64,000 nt of DNA from Ectobius pallidus (lineage: Eukaryota; Arthropoda; Insecta; Blattodea; Ectobiidae): NCBI GenBank assembly GCA_964059195.1, contig CAXKWD010000007.1:149779769-149843768 (forward strand), given 5' to 3'. Position 1 is the first letter of the stretch. The number at the start of each line of letters is the position of its first letter. This document shows positions 33,330 to 45,589 of the stretch, piece by piece. The notes under the pieces were generated by a model that did no database searches, had not been told where the DNA came from, and saw only the letters and a program-made list of their open reading frames with translations. Position numbers and translations under genes: made by a program.

Positions 33330-33996
33330 ATAATAAGAGGAAGTGTTTGTCTGTCTGTCTTTCTGTCTGTCTGTGCGCGATGCCCAGCGAAATCTACTGA
33401 ACGCAGAGACCTGAAATTTTAAACGTAGATGGACTGAAGGGTGGCCGAATACACCTCGAAGCCGGATTTTTTATTTTCGCTTTCCTTCGCGAGTTATGAG
33501 TGAAAAACTGGCAGAAAACGTGATATTTTTTTCGCTATCCAAGCATCAGTTTTCAGTAATACATTTCATTTGTCAAATCAGTTGCAGGTGGCTTTGAAGT
33601 TTTTTTGTCATAATTTGGAAATAAAAGAATTGCTTTATTTGGTAAGCCCACCCTGGTCGATTCATTTGTTTATAATGTCAAGGCCCGCAGACATCTGAAA
33701 TGTTCAACATAGACGGAAGAGGGATAATGAATATAGGTCTTAATGGACAAACATTTGGACGCTGGGGTTTTCTGGGCCATGGAACTCAAATCTGAGGTCG
33801 TTTTTTCCCAGGCGGTGCTTTTCAACGTGGAATGCACTCCAAAACACGATTTTTAGCTGTTTCATTAGTTATTATTAATCGTTTAGTTAGGTCTATGAAT
33901 GTTTCGCATGCAAGTGTTAATAAATACAATGTTTTAATTATTTTGCTCTTAATTTTTAATCTTCCAATTAATTATCGTGGGCGAAACTGCGGGGAG
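33330..33996 (+). mobile_element. Helitron-like unit, diverged
   Basis: ATAATAAGAGGAAGTGTTTG, GCGCGATGCCCAGCGAAATC and GCGAGTTATGAGTGAAAAAC, ending near ATCGTGGGCGAAACTGCGGG. The CTAG terminus is lost. Older than the array at 30411. Confidence 0.7.
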
Positions 33997-34664
33997 ACAA
34001 TGATTTCAGCTGCCCCCTTCTCTTGGAGGAATAATAGTAAGCACAAAGATGTATAGATGTAAAGATGTCTGTGGAGAATTTTCCCCAAAAGGATGGTAGG
34101 CCTACGAACAAGTTCTTGTAATATTCCTGATGACGACCTCGGAAGTTTAACCAAATGCCTATTTAGTTCCTTTCGGAAAATGGGCAAAATAATTGCAGTA
34201 ATATTAAAAAATCTTAAAATTTCTTATTCAGGAATATTTAGACTTAAAAAGGAAGAAATAGGGACTATCCCTCATTTTAGATAAATGAGTATAAATGAGT
34301 AGGCTACTCCCAATGAGTATAATTTTTTATAGCACAATCCTAGATCTCGTGAGAGACAGGCGAAAGTTGTTAAGTCTGTAACCACAAGCAATTAATTCTT
34401 ATATCTCTTGTGGCTTAGTTTAAACGGATTCAGAAGCAAACATTTGAAATCGAAACCGCGGATTCGTATTACAGGAATGTCTCCATGGCAGTGAAAGCCT
34501 GTACTGACTCTCTTTGTCTCCTGTCATCAAGAAAACATATTTTCCTTTGATACTATACACGTATAGTATACACGGATTGATTACAGGTGTTTAATTTTAT
34601 TTCTGTAAGCTCAGTTTTGTTGAGCATATGAAAGCTTCTATCGAACTGATTTATCTTCTTCGTC
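33997..34664. other. Noncoding stretch
   Basis: No supported exon; short frames lack recognisable similarity. Confidence 0.4.
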
Positions 34665-34795
34665 TTCTTGACCTAAGTTTTACCTCCCCCTGGTAGGTAA
34701 ATTTACGCAGATCATGCCCTCCGGGCCATTTACGACCACGATTCGTAGGGAGAATAAGGTTCTTTGGATCACATAATACTTTTTTTTTTATAGAC
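34665..34795 (-). mobile_element. SINE family 3 fragment
   Basis: AAGTTTTACCTCCCCCT, then GTAGGGAGAATAAGG and TTTGGATCACATAATAC correspond to 52215-52320. Confidence 0.6.
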
Positions 34796-34819
34796 TAGGA
34801 CATGTGGCCGCTTACTGAT

Positions 34820-35280
34820 CGGGAAGAACATAATCTGAGAGTGTTCGAAAACAGGGTGCTTAGGAAAATATTTGGGCCTAAGAGAGATGAAAATGGGACT
34901 AGAGAAAACTGCATAACGACGAGCTTCATGACCTGTACTCTGCACCGGATATAGTAAGGATAATTAAATCACGGAGGATGAAATGGGCTGGACATGTTGC
35001 GCGCATGGGGGAGGAAAGACATATCTCAAAAGTATTGACTGGGAGACCCGAAGGGAAAAAACCACGTGGAAGACCTAGACGTAGGTGGGAGGACAATATT
35101 AGGATAGATTTAAGGGAAGTAGGATTTGCGAGGGATGGTTAGATGGAGTTAGCACAGAATAGGGTTGAATGACGGGCTCAGATAAGCGCGGCAGTGAACC
35201 TTCGGGTTCCATAAAATAGATAATAATTCTTTAGCTTGATGAGGATTTGTCTGTTGCCATTGAGTAAGTAAATAAGTAAG
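34820..35280 (+). pseudogene. LINE 3' end, 'NLRVP' family
   Basis: Longer copy than 566: starts with Val-Phe-Glu-Asn-Arg-Val-Leu-Arg-Lys-Ile-Phe-Gly, then MKWAGHVARMGEERHISKV, and ends Asn-Leu-Arg-Val-Pro at about 35211. Stops and frameshifts interrupt it. The 3' end is GAGTAAGTAAATAAGTAAG. Confidence 0.82.
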
Positions 35281-35426
35281 ATTAGGACATGTTATTGAGT
35301 GGTTGTCTAAATTATTTGTGCTATAAACTTGAAATTGGACAACATTAACTAAAAGCTGAACATTTTCAAATTTTAGGTCAATATCTATTTATTGTGAGAT
35401 AGCAAATTTAATTGATTTTTAATAAC

Positions 35427-35951
35427 TAGGGCCCGGATTTTTAGGTTTTTATAAACCCTGTTTTAGTTTTCAAACAGATTAAAACAGTTGTATTTTAGTT
35501 TTTTTTTACCATTTTCAGAAGTTTTTTAGTTTCACTCTAATAAGTACGCCTACAATAAATATGTTTAAAAAAACATATTAATTCATTTTATTTTTACTTA
35601 AATTTATATGGCTCTGAACCACAAAACTACAGGAATACTTTTTCCTTAAATTTAGTATTACCCCTACCATTTCCAATTCCACCACCAAATCTTAAGAATA
35701 CCGATTTTTTAATTTTTGCACGACTTAACTAATTAGTGGTAAGTTACTTACGAATATTGTTGCCGTGGATCGTAAGTTCACATTCCCGCACGCAATCTTG
35801 TTGCTGTATGCCAAGAGTTTCCGTGCGGTAAGAATTTACTTACGCCACACATCATAATACAAGCCTTTATGCACAAGGCCCCCCAGGACAAATATTCGGT
35901 TCCCATAAACAAATGCGAATCACTTTCTGAAATAAACATCTATCTTCAATA

Positions 35952-36019
<68 letters not shown>

Positions 36020-36671
36020 TTCAGGTTATATCTCAATTAATGTAATTAAATTGATATAAATAATCATCGTGCAAAAAATAGCATGCAATACTCGTGCCGT
36101 AAGCGCATAACGAATCTAGGAAAATTGAAAAAACTCTGCGCGAGCGCCTAGTTTTTTCTAACTCTTTCCTCGATCCGTATGTACCGCTTACGGCACTTGT
36201 ATCGCAATATACTATTTTACTTTTGGCGTCTTGCTGGAGCAAACACTGTGAATAAACTGCAAGTGTAAGCTTCTTAAGAATGCCTTTAATTTGCTGCTAA
36301 AGAAACCGGGGATTTAGTTTCAGTAGGCCTAATGATTTTCTTTACCGGGACAATGAGGTGCAAAATGACAAAATTACAAAAAAAGCAATTGTATATTTTA
36401 TCGTACAAGATGCAAAATATTTAATACGTAATTTTTAGTAGAACAGTAATATTTAAATTAATTACATGAGATCAGTTTGTTAGGTATTTTTTAATTTTAA
36501 AAGAAGTTTTAGCCATTTTTAGGTTTTAACGTCTTATTTAGTCATTTTTTATTTATAAAACCTATGGACTATGAGACTGTCATAACAATGAAACAGATAA
36601 TAATTTTGTTAAAATATCAGAGTTAGCTAGCAAGGAACAAAATAGTTTAAAACCTAAGAATCCGGGCCCTA
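35427..36671. mobile_element. hAT-type element, TAGGGCCCGGAT ends
   Basis: Ends TAGGGCCCGGATTTTTAGG and CCTAAGAATCCGGGCCCTA with the exact 8-bp duplication TTAATAAC (35419-35426, 36672-36679). Contains repeat Q (35705-36217), without which it is about 730 bp. Subterminal TTTTAGG motifs as in the 42604 element. Confidence 0.93.
35705..36217 (+). repeat. Dispersed repeat Q nested in a hAT element
   Basis: TTTGCACGACTTAACTAATT to GTATCGCAATATACTATTTT, same orientation as 28335. Includes a (TA)n expansion at about 35950-36014 where the other copies have a short ATGTATATACATAAT segment. Confidence 0.75.
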
Positions 36672-36679
36672 TTAATAAC

Positions 36680-37609
36680 CCTTAAATGCATAATAGGCCT
36701 ATGCCCTATGAAATACAATAGTCTGTCTTAAGTAGTTAATCTTTTTACTGCTACTGACACATAAGTCCGTCACCCAGAAAATAGCATAAGAGCAGAATTA
36801 TTAGGCCTACAGTATATTAATAAAATAATAATTTATTTTAAATCATGAGGATTTTAATGTGTATGTAATGGTTCATTTCTAGAAATCAGCTATTCTACTG
36901 CAATTTTTCGTTTTGAGTTAAAACTTATAACGAACTGATGGTTTTACCTGATGATTACTTAGCCTACGTACGTAAATTCAATTTGAAAGGGTTAAAATTA
37001 TGCAAAAAAGGGAGGTAAATTTAAATTTTGCTCAAAATTACAGAATAAGGTACTAGAAATAGGGTCTCGTCATTATTTTCCTTGTTTTCTTTGCAGTCCG
37101 GCACGGGTTTATACGTATATTATGTGAAAAATTGAGTCTCACGCACTTATTGAGAGTTGTTATGATTCATTAAAACGTATTTAAGAACAATAATTAAGTT
37201 TGCACAGAAGAGAATCAGAATCCCAGTTCATTTGTGGGTTATGTGCTTGTTGTAATGCATCTAGAGCGAAGCATTTTGAATTTTGAATTGAGTAAGAAGA
37301 GTTTAAGTCTGTGTTGTGGTTGAGAATCCGGTCTCGCAGTTTCCGAAATACGTGACTCTAGAGCTCTGTGTAGTAATTGTCAGTAAAAGTGTGCGGTTGT
37401 CATGGTGACTAACAAAAGAGGGCAACACTGCGACTCGCTCCAGTGACGTCACCTCATGTGGACCACTTTGTGCAATTAAAGAGCAGAGAATTTCTTTTGA
37501 AGTCTGTGTTAGAGTGTAACTAAACGTACCGGTACAGTAGACGTTGTTTTACATAATATAGAAATTCCACAAAATAATTGTTTGTGAAAGCGTTCAATAA
37601 ATTCCAAAT
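36680..37609. other. Noncoding stretch
   Basis: No recognisable feature. GACTCGCTCCAGTGACGTCA at 37430 is a CRE-like motif but no gene is attached to it. Confidence 0.4.
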
Positions 37610-38130
37610 TATTAAGTGCCAGAATGGTACTTTATGAGATTGTCTGATGTACTGGAAAATGTCTGTCCGTCTGTCCGTGTGCCTGTACACGCGATAACTC
37701 AAATACTCTTTATCGGGTTTTCATGAAGCTTGGCATACGGATTTATAACGTCCACGGGAAGAAGCCTATTGATATTCGACCAAATCGGTTGACCGGTAAC
37801 GGAGTAATGCCCAATTTAGTGCCTATTTTAATGGTAATACACTAGAAAGTATTTATCAAATGCAAATCAATTCTCATGGCAACATATTGTTTTAAAGAGT
37901 TCATATACGGCTTTGGAAGTTGCATAACAGTTAGCTTTGCCAAATAACACTACCCACGTATTCCTTCACGTATGCTTCTCAAACTAGACCCTTGTTCGTC
38001 AGTAAGCCCTGCATAATGAATCGATCTGCACCTTAACTCGGGAGTCGATTACAAGAATAACTTATTTTCTGCATATCATAATTGCAATTATAACTGATTA
38101 AACAAAAGCATTCCTGCACTTTGTTACATC
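37610..38130 (+). repeat. Dispersed repeat V
   Basis: CTGTCCGTCTGTCCGTGTGC, GGTTTTCATGAAGCTTGGC, CCAAATCGGTTGACCGGTA and a 3' part with TGCATATCATAATTGCAATT. Inverted relative to 12435-13150. Confidence 0.65.
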
Positions 38131-38526
38131 AGTTTACGTAATTTTATTTTGTATTGTCTATGTTTATATTAAACCTCGGATCGGTTTGAGGCGGTATTCA
38201 AGTTGTTTTTGCAGTAACGAGCATTGGGAATCCTTCTTTCAGGGCCTATTATTTGCGAAAAAGCAAAACTTTTAGCCAAAAAATCGACAGTTTGTCAGCA
38301 AAACAACCGACTCTGACATATTGAAGACGTGATACTTTATGTAAGTACAGTACTGCACAATTTAGCTTTTTATTTTATTGTCATTATTTTTTTAAAAAGA
38401 AATGACCTTATCCATGATTTATCCAATCATCCGGATATTTGATTTTTTGGATCAGGTCCGATCTCAATTAATCCGGATAATTGGACATCTTCTGTACTAT
38501 CCTCTCTAAGATTCCTTTTTTTTTTT

Positions 38527-38574
<48 letters not shown>

Positions 38575-39066
38575 TAATATGTTAATAATGAGAACTATAA
38601 TATATTTTTTTTGAAGACCTAGAAAAAATTTCAGAAACGGGCTGGAGCGTAAAACCTCTGTAGGCCATGCGTTGTTTCTTGTTGCCATAGTTACTGAGTG
38701 CAGTTCAGTCACACAGCATGTAAAGTCCGAATTCCGTCAGAAACCAAGTGGATTCCAGTGTGGAGATGCGAATGAGAGTGTTGGATAATCGAGTTTCGTT
38801 GCCAGCTCTCAAAGGCTCTCAAACACCGATATGTGTTCCAAATCATAGTGACCTAATAAGACCTGGAAATTCTCGTAATCATAAAGGTTATTGTGGAGAG
38901 TATATCTACTACATAATTAACCCTCGGACAGCCAGTTTTTTTCCTTCTATTTACAGGCATCGGTGACTTGGTACACAAGGATAATAGTATTATTGTCGGG
39001 TAGACAATACAAATTAACTCCTAAGATCGTTATGCGTAAGATGGAATCGGAATCGAATTGTGAATA
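38131..39066. other. Noncoding with (GA)n at 38529-38573
   Basis: A 45-bp GA microsatellite, preceded by CATCCGGATATTTG / AATCCGGATAATTGGA, which look like one end of an old pogo-type element. No exon. Confidence 0.5.
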
Positions 39067-39778
39067 CAGTGAACCCTCGATATAGTGCCACCATCCGTTC
39101 TTTAATAACTAGTGGCACTAAAACGAAATTTAATTTTTAAAACAACCATGGCATAATACAGTGCTGTATTAATTTATTGTAGTGTATTATGAAAGAAAAT
39201 TAAATAAAAGGCAAACAGAGAACTTTAGCACAAAATAATATACACTGTATATTCTATACAGTAACTGAATTTATTACAGTATATGTCCAGTGGTACAGTT
39301 CACAAAGGGGTTGAAAATCATGTGGGTCCATGTAAGTCATTATGATTATAGTGCATATATTTAAACTTTATTTAAAGGAGTGAAATTTTGGAATATCTCA
39401 TTGTGTGAAGGGCTCTTTCTACCTGCTCCACCCTCACGCAGGCTGTCTTTCCGACTTCTTAACATAGCTTCTTCATTCCACCGCACTACATTTACAATTA
39501 GTGGCAGGGAACTCACTTATAGGAAATACAGTACAGTATGTTTCTTAAATGATCTTCCTAACAATCACGCCTGTTTTAAAAGAATTCTGCAATTGAAAAA
39601 AATCACTGCAAGCCATATTTTGTAAAAATCTTGTATTATATTAACAGGCACTAAATGAATTGGCACAGTAACGAGGTTTCACATGTATTTTATATGGGAG
39701 AAGATCAGTTCACTTGCATTTATTGGCGCAATGCGAGGGTGGCACTGTAAAGAGGGTCATTATATCGAGGGTTGACTG
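39067..39778. mobile_element. pogo/mariner-type MITE, CAGTNNACCCTCGATAT ends
   Basis: Starts TA|CAGTGAACCCTCGATATAG and ends TATATCGAGGGTTGACTG|TA, with the TA duplication expected of Tc1/mariner-pogo elements. GTGGCAC also pairs between ends. No transposase frame survives in 712 bp. Confidence 0.9.
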
Positions 39779-39805
39779 TACTTGCAACGTACTTTTCGGA
39801 CGTGG

Positions 39806-40052
39806 TTATCTACAAAAATATTAACTGGGAGACCGGAAGGAAAATGCACTTGAAATATCTAGACGTAGGTGGGAGGACAATGTTAGAATATATTTATGGG
39901 AAGTAGGATTTGAGAGGGATGGTTGGATGAAGTTAGCACATAATAGGGTTGAATGGTGGGCTCATGTATGCGCGGAAATGAACATCCGGATTCCATATAA
40001 TATTTCTTTACCTTGCTTAGGAATTGTCTATTGTCATTGAGTAAGTAAACAG
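39806..40052 (+). pseudogene. LINE 3' end, 'NLRVP' family
   Basis: AAAATATTAACTGGGAGACC to ATTGTCATTGAGTAAGTAA. Diverged: the last codons read ATCCGGATTCCA in place of CTTCGGGTTCCA. Confidence 0.75.
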
Positions 40053-40274
40053 TATTTAAGTGTGGACAATGCAATATTAAAATTAATTTTCATTTCAAAA
40101 CATTTCCCCCTTCTTTCTAGGTTGTTTAGATTATGTGTACATAATATTTATTCACCATCACTTTTTTCAAATAATGTGCACTTCTTGCAAACGAGTATAG
40201 GATAACAAAAAAGAGGGGGTAGTATTAAAAATAAATCAAAGATGAAAACAAAATCCCATGGAAAATAGGAAGGT

Positions 40275-40277
<3 letters not shown>

Positions 40278-40323
<46 letters not shown>
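40278..40323 (+). repeat. (GA)n microsatellite
   Basis: About 23 GA units. The surrounding sequence is noncoding. Confidence 0.95.
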
Positions 40324-40327
<4 letters not shown>

Positions 40328-40495
40328 AAGGAAGAGAGATATAGTGCAGAAAATATTTCCATATATAAAGGATTCTTGACTCAACTATGCAATATTTAAA
40401 TTAAAGGCACAGTCGGCTTTGATGTTGGGTTTTTCATAAAATATTCATTATAAATTCTGAACTCTCCTACCGTACTCAGAGCCTTATAACGCACC

Positions 40496-41406
40496 TCTAT
40501 ATATAACAGGCAATGTTAGTATGTGCGACCGTAATGGACTAAAAGACTACTGAACCGATTTAAGCGCGGTTCTTTGCAAAATAATTTGGTTTGTCCGGAG
40601 GTGTAAAGCTATTTGAATCCTCGATGTGAGCAGTAGAAAGAAAGTTAGGGACCTAATTTCTGGAAATATTACACTGAATTCATCAAATGCAATTTTGTTC
40701 TCATGACTACAATATTGTTTGCAGTGTTCACATAGGACTTTGGCAGTTGCATTTGAACTGACTTTTGACAAATAATTATAATTAGAGAGTCTATCGATAT
40801 AATTATTTTCTGTAAACCAATAATGGAGAATGGAATCCACGTACATAAATATTGGAGACAGACAGACAAGTTATGTCAAATGCAGTGTACTGTGAGGCAC
40901 ACTAAGTAGTGAATTTTTGTGTGTCTGTCTGTGAGGTAGACCATTAGAGCAATCAATCATAGGAGAGAGGTACAATCGGGCGCTATGAATTGAACTCCGG
41001 CTTAGCTCAGTTGGTAGAGCATTGGCGAATAGCCAAAGGTCCAAGGCTCAAGTCCCAGTGTCGGAGGAATTTTTCTCCTATAATATTCTCAACTGTATAG
41101 TAATATGAAAGTGGGAAATAAAATATCCCATAAAGACAGTAAAATGTTATGTTGCCGGAATTTCTGTTTCTTCTTATTTCAATCCATACCAGACATGGTG
41201 TGTAAAAGCAGTGGGTTGCAAAATTCGAAGTCCTGTATGAACGTTTTCTGAGGGAATAGTTTGAGTGTGATAAGTCATTCTTCTCTTCAAACTCTAGAAC
41301 CTATATATATAAGGACTTACAACGTGGAAAACAGAAGTTCTCCATAATTTAATTTTGAATTACACGCAAAATACAAAACCTGGCGAAGCCGGTCTTTTTG
41401 AGCTAG
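40496..41406 (+). mobile_element. Possible Helitron-like element
   Basis: Starts TCTATATATAACAGGCAATG and ends GGCGAAGCCGGTCTTTTTGA with GCTAG|T: a GC stem before CTAG. The base before the start is C, not A, and no second copy is in the window, so the call is tentative. It encloses the tRNA-like sequence at 40996. Confidence 0.45.
40996..41066 (+). tRNA. tRNA-like sequence, probable pseudogene or SINE head
   Basis: A strong A-box TAGCTCAGTTGGTAGAGC and near-consensus B-box GGCTCAAGTCC, length 71. Acceptor TCCGGCT pairs with TGTCGGA at six of seven positions (one G-T), and the D stem GCTC/GAGC is perfect. The T stem pairs at only three of five positions, the anticodon loop CGAATAG lacks U33, and no CCA-proximal features help. 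A functional isotype cannot be claimed; the loop centre would read AAT. Confidence 0.45.
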
Positions 41407-42065
41407 TAGCCTATGTTATAAACCAAAACCTTCTCTGACAACAACTTTGCAGATTTTCTTTTTACATAGTAAAAGCAATTATCAGAGCGGTGCATGGAAA
41501 AGAGTGTTGATATCTTAAGAAAAAGACGTGAGGAACGAATTACTTTTAATTAAAAAAAGAAGAAGAGAGCGCTGCGTGTAACTGAGCATTCAGGTCACAC
41601 CGGGAATCAAACTCGTGCCGGAAAGTTGCGAGACCGGCTAAAGAAAGTGTTTGTTTGTCTGTTTACAATAATCGAGTATAAAAAACAGGTATTGTCATAG
41701 GAACAAGTATTCTATGTTAGTTCTGTATTTAGTTTGACATTGAAAACTAACATGAAAAAATGACAGTAGTGTAACTTGAAACCAAAGGAGATATGTCGAA
41801 AATGCCTGTGCACACGCGAGGCAGAAGGGAAGATAAAAAGAGATGAAAAATCTGCAAGAAATATGGTAATATTAATAAACATACAAACAAGTATTTATTG
41901 AATCTCCAAATTTTTGAAAACCCTATTTTGCCAGAAAAGGCATGTTAGGGTTATAACTTACAAACAAATTTTACAGTAAATATACTAAATTAAAATTACA
42001 TATGATTATGCATGTATAATAAAATTGGTTCTTGAAAATATTCTGACATATGGATGAGTCATCAC
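41407..42065. other. Noncoding stretch
   Basis: GGGAATCAAACTCGTGCCGG at 41600 is B-box-like on the minus strand, perhaps another SINE head. Nothing else supported. Confidence 0.35.
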
Positions 42066-42400
42066 TAGGGCAAGGTATTTAATGACCGTAAAATAGGGAC
42101 AAAATGCAAAATAAAAAATGATAAGTTTTTGTTTTCTAGCTAAGGTAAATTTGGGAGTTACTTATTGAGATTTCAAATCATTTCAGACAGTGGTTATAAT
42201 TAATAAAAATACATTTATGGGCAAAAAATTGTGAAAAAAGACACGAAATTTTAAAAAAATACCAATTCCTGTAATTCGTCTTTTAATAGTGAATTGCTAA
42301 AAGCAATTTAATGGGTGACAGTGTGCTATATATGAATTTTGTTAGTAAAAAAGTAAATACATTTATACTACTTGGACACCCTTAACGAATGAATATTATA
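42066..42400 (+). mobile_element. hAT-type MITE fragment, 16897 family
   Basis: TAGGGCAAGGTATTTAATGA at the left, with TACTACTTGGACACCCTTAA matching 17150. The right terminus is missing. Confidence 0.75.
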
Positions 42401-42603
42401 CCACTTGTTAAATAATTTAGCTGCATATGTTTCATAGAAAGTTAAAATGAAATAGAAATGTAAAATTATTTGTTAAATTCAAAGTATACGAATTTTTACA
42501 GAAATAGAATTTATTATTTATTTATTATTTTTATTTATTATTTTTTTTGTTGAGAATATAAACGGCTCATTGCCCAATTACAACATTCTCTTATACTAAT
42601 CAC

Positions 42604-43262
42604 TAGGGACCGGATTCTTAGGTTTTTACCTATTTTTTTCCTTGCTTCGAAAACAAAAAGCGCTCATACACTTTTTTGAATCATGTCCATAGGATTCACC
42701 CACATTAATTTAGTGGCACCTAAAAATACCTAAATGGGGTATAAAAACCTAAATATACCTAAACGGGATATAAAACCTAAAATATCTCATTTAGGCTACT
42801 TTTTTTTGTCTTTTTTGTTTGTCAGGTGAGGAATCGATATTTTGCGGAGAGACGATAATTTTTGTCAGGTTGAAATTAATACCACCAGCGTTTCGTTCAA
42901 CCCATTGTCGTCTAGGATGGACTGTATCAAGAGACGAAGTGTAGAGTACCGGCGTATTCCTATTAAAATATTCGTACGAACAACCATTGTTGCCGTATAT
43001 GAACAAGGATATAGATTTCTGTGTTTTAAAGGGTTTGTTTGCCTTAACCTTTAGTACTGTCTTGTTATTCACACTGAGTGGTCACACTGTGTTTTAAGAA
43101 GACGCGTTAATTATGTATTGAATCCTATGTAGCACATTCAAATTCATTAAACCAATTATTCTACCCGAAAACGATATTTTGGACAAAAAAACCTAAAAAA
43201 ACTATTTCACCTAATGGAAAACCTAAAACAGTGTTTTTAAAAACCTAAAAATCCGGTCCCTA
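42604..43262. mobile_element. hAT-type MITE, TAGGGACCGGAT ends
   Basis: Ends TAGGGACCGGATTCTTAGG and CCTAAAAATCCGGTCCCTA with the exact 8-bp duplication CTAATCAC (42596-42603, 43263-43270). Subterminal ACCTAAA motifs. The termini are close to those at 35427, but the interior is different. Inserted in a LINE 3' UTR. Confidence 0.95.
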
Positions 43263-43450
43263 CTAATCACACCAGTTTTACAACAATAAGATTTTTATAT
43301 GTTTAGCGTAATACTAAAAATATTTAACTAAAAAATATTGAAAAAAGAAAAAGAAACACATACAATATGAAAATTACACAATGAAGGGAAAAGCTCAAAA
43401 CTTAATTAATATAATAGTTTTCGAGGAAACGAAAGACTTAAATAAAGAAA

Positions 43451-43645
43451 CAGGACCGCCCCCATGGCTGAGTGATTAGACCGCTCGCCTTCCACCGCTG
43501 GGACCCTGAATCGAATCTCGGTGGATCCATGTGGAATTTGTGGTGGACAAAATGGGGTCGGGACAGATTTTCCCTTGCCATATATCATTCCACCAGAGCT
43601 AGATTTATCATACTATGACCTTTGGTTTCAATAAAGGAATTATTA
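43451..43645 (+). mobile_element. tRNA-derived SINE, family 5
   Basis: Exact 13-bp duplication TTAAATAAAGAAA (43438-43450, 43646-43658). Head ATGGCTGAGTGATTAGACCG (A-box) and GAATCGAATCTC (B-box), 3' end AATAAAGGAATTATTA. A clean example of LINE-mediated insertion into an older LINE. Confidence 0.93.
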
Positions 43646-44235
43646 TTAAATAAAGAAAATGACATATTTTAAGTATCACTTTTTAATTACTACTATTTTA
43701 AAGTTTTCAATTTTTATCACATATTTTAAACCGCTTATTGTTAATATTAAATATATGTATATTGCCCATTTTGTGCAATTGATTGTACAGACGGAGCTCA
43801 TTATAAAGAGGAGAATTATTATGGGAGTCAGGGTTTGGTTTTGGAATGAAAAAAAGATTATGCAATTTATAAGATCTATAACGTGGAACATTAAATATTT
43901 CTTCGAGAATATTAATAACATCTATTTCGTTATTAAGTTATTTGTATAAAAACAACAATGCATGACAATTTCGTCTATATAATAATTCAGGGATATTGAA
44001 ATACTTTAACATAGTTGAATATGATTCAAATTTAGGGTAATAGTTAAACTGTTTGCAATACGTGTATTTTAGAAATTTATTTTGAATGGGCTCTATTAAT
44101 TTACTGTATTTAATGGTAGCAGGATTCCAAATTAATGAGCAATACAATTTTGGTCTGACAATGGTTCTATATAGTCTAAGCAGTGTACCTACGTACACTA
44201 TACTAACAATAAGCCTATTTAGGGTTCCTTTTGGG

Positions 44236-44923
44236 CAGTGGTTCCCAACCTTCGAATATCATGAAATCCTCACGCCCCCTTTGATAGTGATGGGGAGAAG
44301 AAGGCCTAAAAACGTGATTGTCTGTACTTTTGTACTTTAAAAGATCCCTATAATACTTGTGAAAATAAAATTAATATAGCTCACCTCTTTTATTATTCTT
44401 ATTTATCCTGTGATGCTTTTGCTGTCACACACACATATAAAACACGAAAATTCATATCTAATTATTGTGAATCCTATTTGAGTCTCAGTACAGTTCGTAA
44501 AGAAGTTAAATGTAGAAACACAAATGTTCAATATAGAGTTAAAAACTTAATATTAATGAGATGACTGTTTTGCTTTCACCAGCTCTGAGATATTAGGTTT
44601 TATGTTTGACAGAGCACAACGCAGATCACTACTATCTCGTATTTGGATTTCCAAATTATTATATACGTGTTGAGGACACGATATGACTATTTAATAAGAC
44701 AGGGAAATTATGGTTACAGTTTATAATATTATAAAATGTAAATTCACACTGTTCTGTTATTCTTGTTAATTACGGTTTGTGTCTGTGTATTTGTTTGGTT
44801 AAAGTTAACCAATTAAAAATCCTTGTCGACCGACAAGGCAACAACACTAAATCAAAATATGAATTTAAAATTGTTGCACGCCCCCATAAGAAGAGCCTCA
44901 CGCCCCCCGGTTGGGAACCCCTG
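44236..44923. mobile_element. hAT element, CAGTGGTTCCCAACC ends
   Basis: Starts CAGTGGTTCCCAACC and ends GGTTGGGAACCCCTG, the classic Charlie-type hAT terminus. Flanks CTTTTGGG (44228-44235) and CTTTAGGG (44924-44931) differ by one base. CACGCCCCC occurs inside both ends. Confidence 0.88.
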
Positions 44924-44931
44924 CTTTAGGG

Positions 44932-45466
44932 CATCAAAATATGTATTTGGAGTGAAAATTCGACCTGGAAATTCAGGATCGTACACAGAACTTCTACCTA
45001 CAGTTCAGCATCTGTGACAGGAGCAGAGAAAGTAAATCGATCTTAGGCGATTGTTACATGGTGGAACAGATAATCGAGCTCTTATTTGCTTGGAATAATA
45101 CTAGGTACTTAAATGTTGGGATAAGAAAGTAAATGAGGGAAATTAACAAGTAGGTAAGAAGGCTTTGGCGCTACAGTTTATTACCACAGTAATCAAGGCC
45201 CCGTGACTAATAACACTTCTGTTAGGAGCCGGAAGTTGCTAAAACAATAAAAATATTACGCTAACTACTTCCTCTCTTCTGCGGCATTGGTTCAACTCCC
45301 GACAGACTCCAAGACTTCACTTTCTCCTGCTGAAAAGTGTATAAAAGCGACAAATCTTTACATCATCCCCAGCGTATCAATTCTGATGGGACCTACCCAC
45401 TATTAACAATCTATACCATTCATATTGTCTACATAAATATACGATATTAAGCAGCCTAATTCATTA
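44932..45466. other. Noncoding stretch
   Basis: The first 80 bp may continue the interrupted LINE at 44235, but the frame is not convincing. The rest is unrecognised. Confidence 0.35.
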
Positions 45467-45560
45467 TAGATAGATAGATAGATAGAAGTTTATTGTCAAA
45501 ATCCAATTGAAAATAATTTACGGTCCTATTCTTTCCACTATACTTTTATTAAAAAATAAT
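45467..45560 (-). pseudogene. LINE 3' tail with (TATC)n
   Basis: TAGATAGATAGATAGATAG followed by AAGTTTATTGTCAAAATCC. On the minus strand this is a 3' UTR with a tetranucleotide tail, like the tails at 23807 and 55849. Confidence 0.5.
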
Positions 45561-45589
45561 ATAATATAAACAATGACACTTATTTATAA

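Larger units (their letters stand above)
42540..44235 (-). pseudogene. LINE C-terminus and 3' UTR, split by a hAT and a SINE
   Basis: The minus strand reads TIVRPKLYCSLIWNPATIKY, YRRNCHALLFLYK, an in-frame stop at 43938-43940, then EEIFNVPRYRSYKL and Phe-Lys-Ile-Cys-Asp-Lys-Asn with the native stop at 43707-43709. These are the post-RT blocks of a Jockey/CR1-like LINE. The 3' UTR continues leftward, interrupted at 43451-43645 and 42604-43262. The same family gave the fragment at 27611. Confidence 0.85.

Noticed and set aside
37430..37449. CRE-like TGACGTCA as a promoter
   Set aside because: No exon, start site or gene is associated with it.
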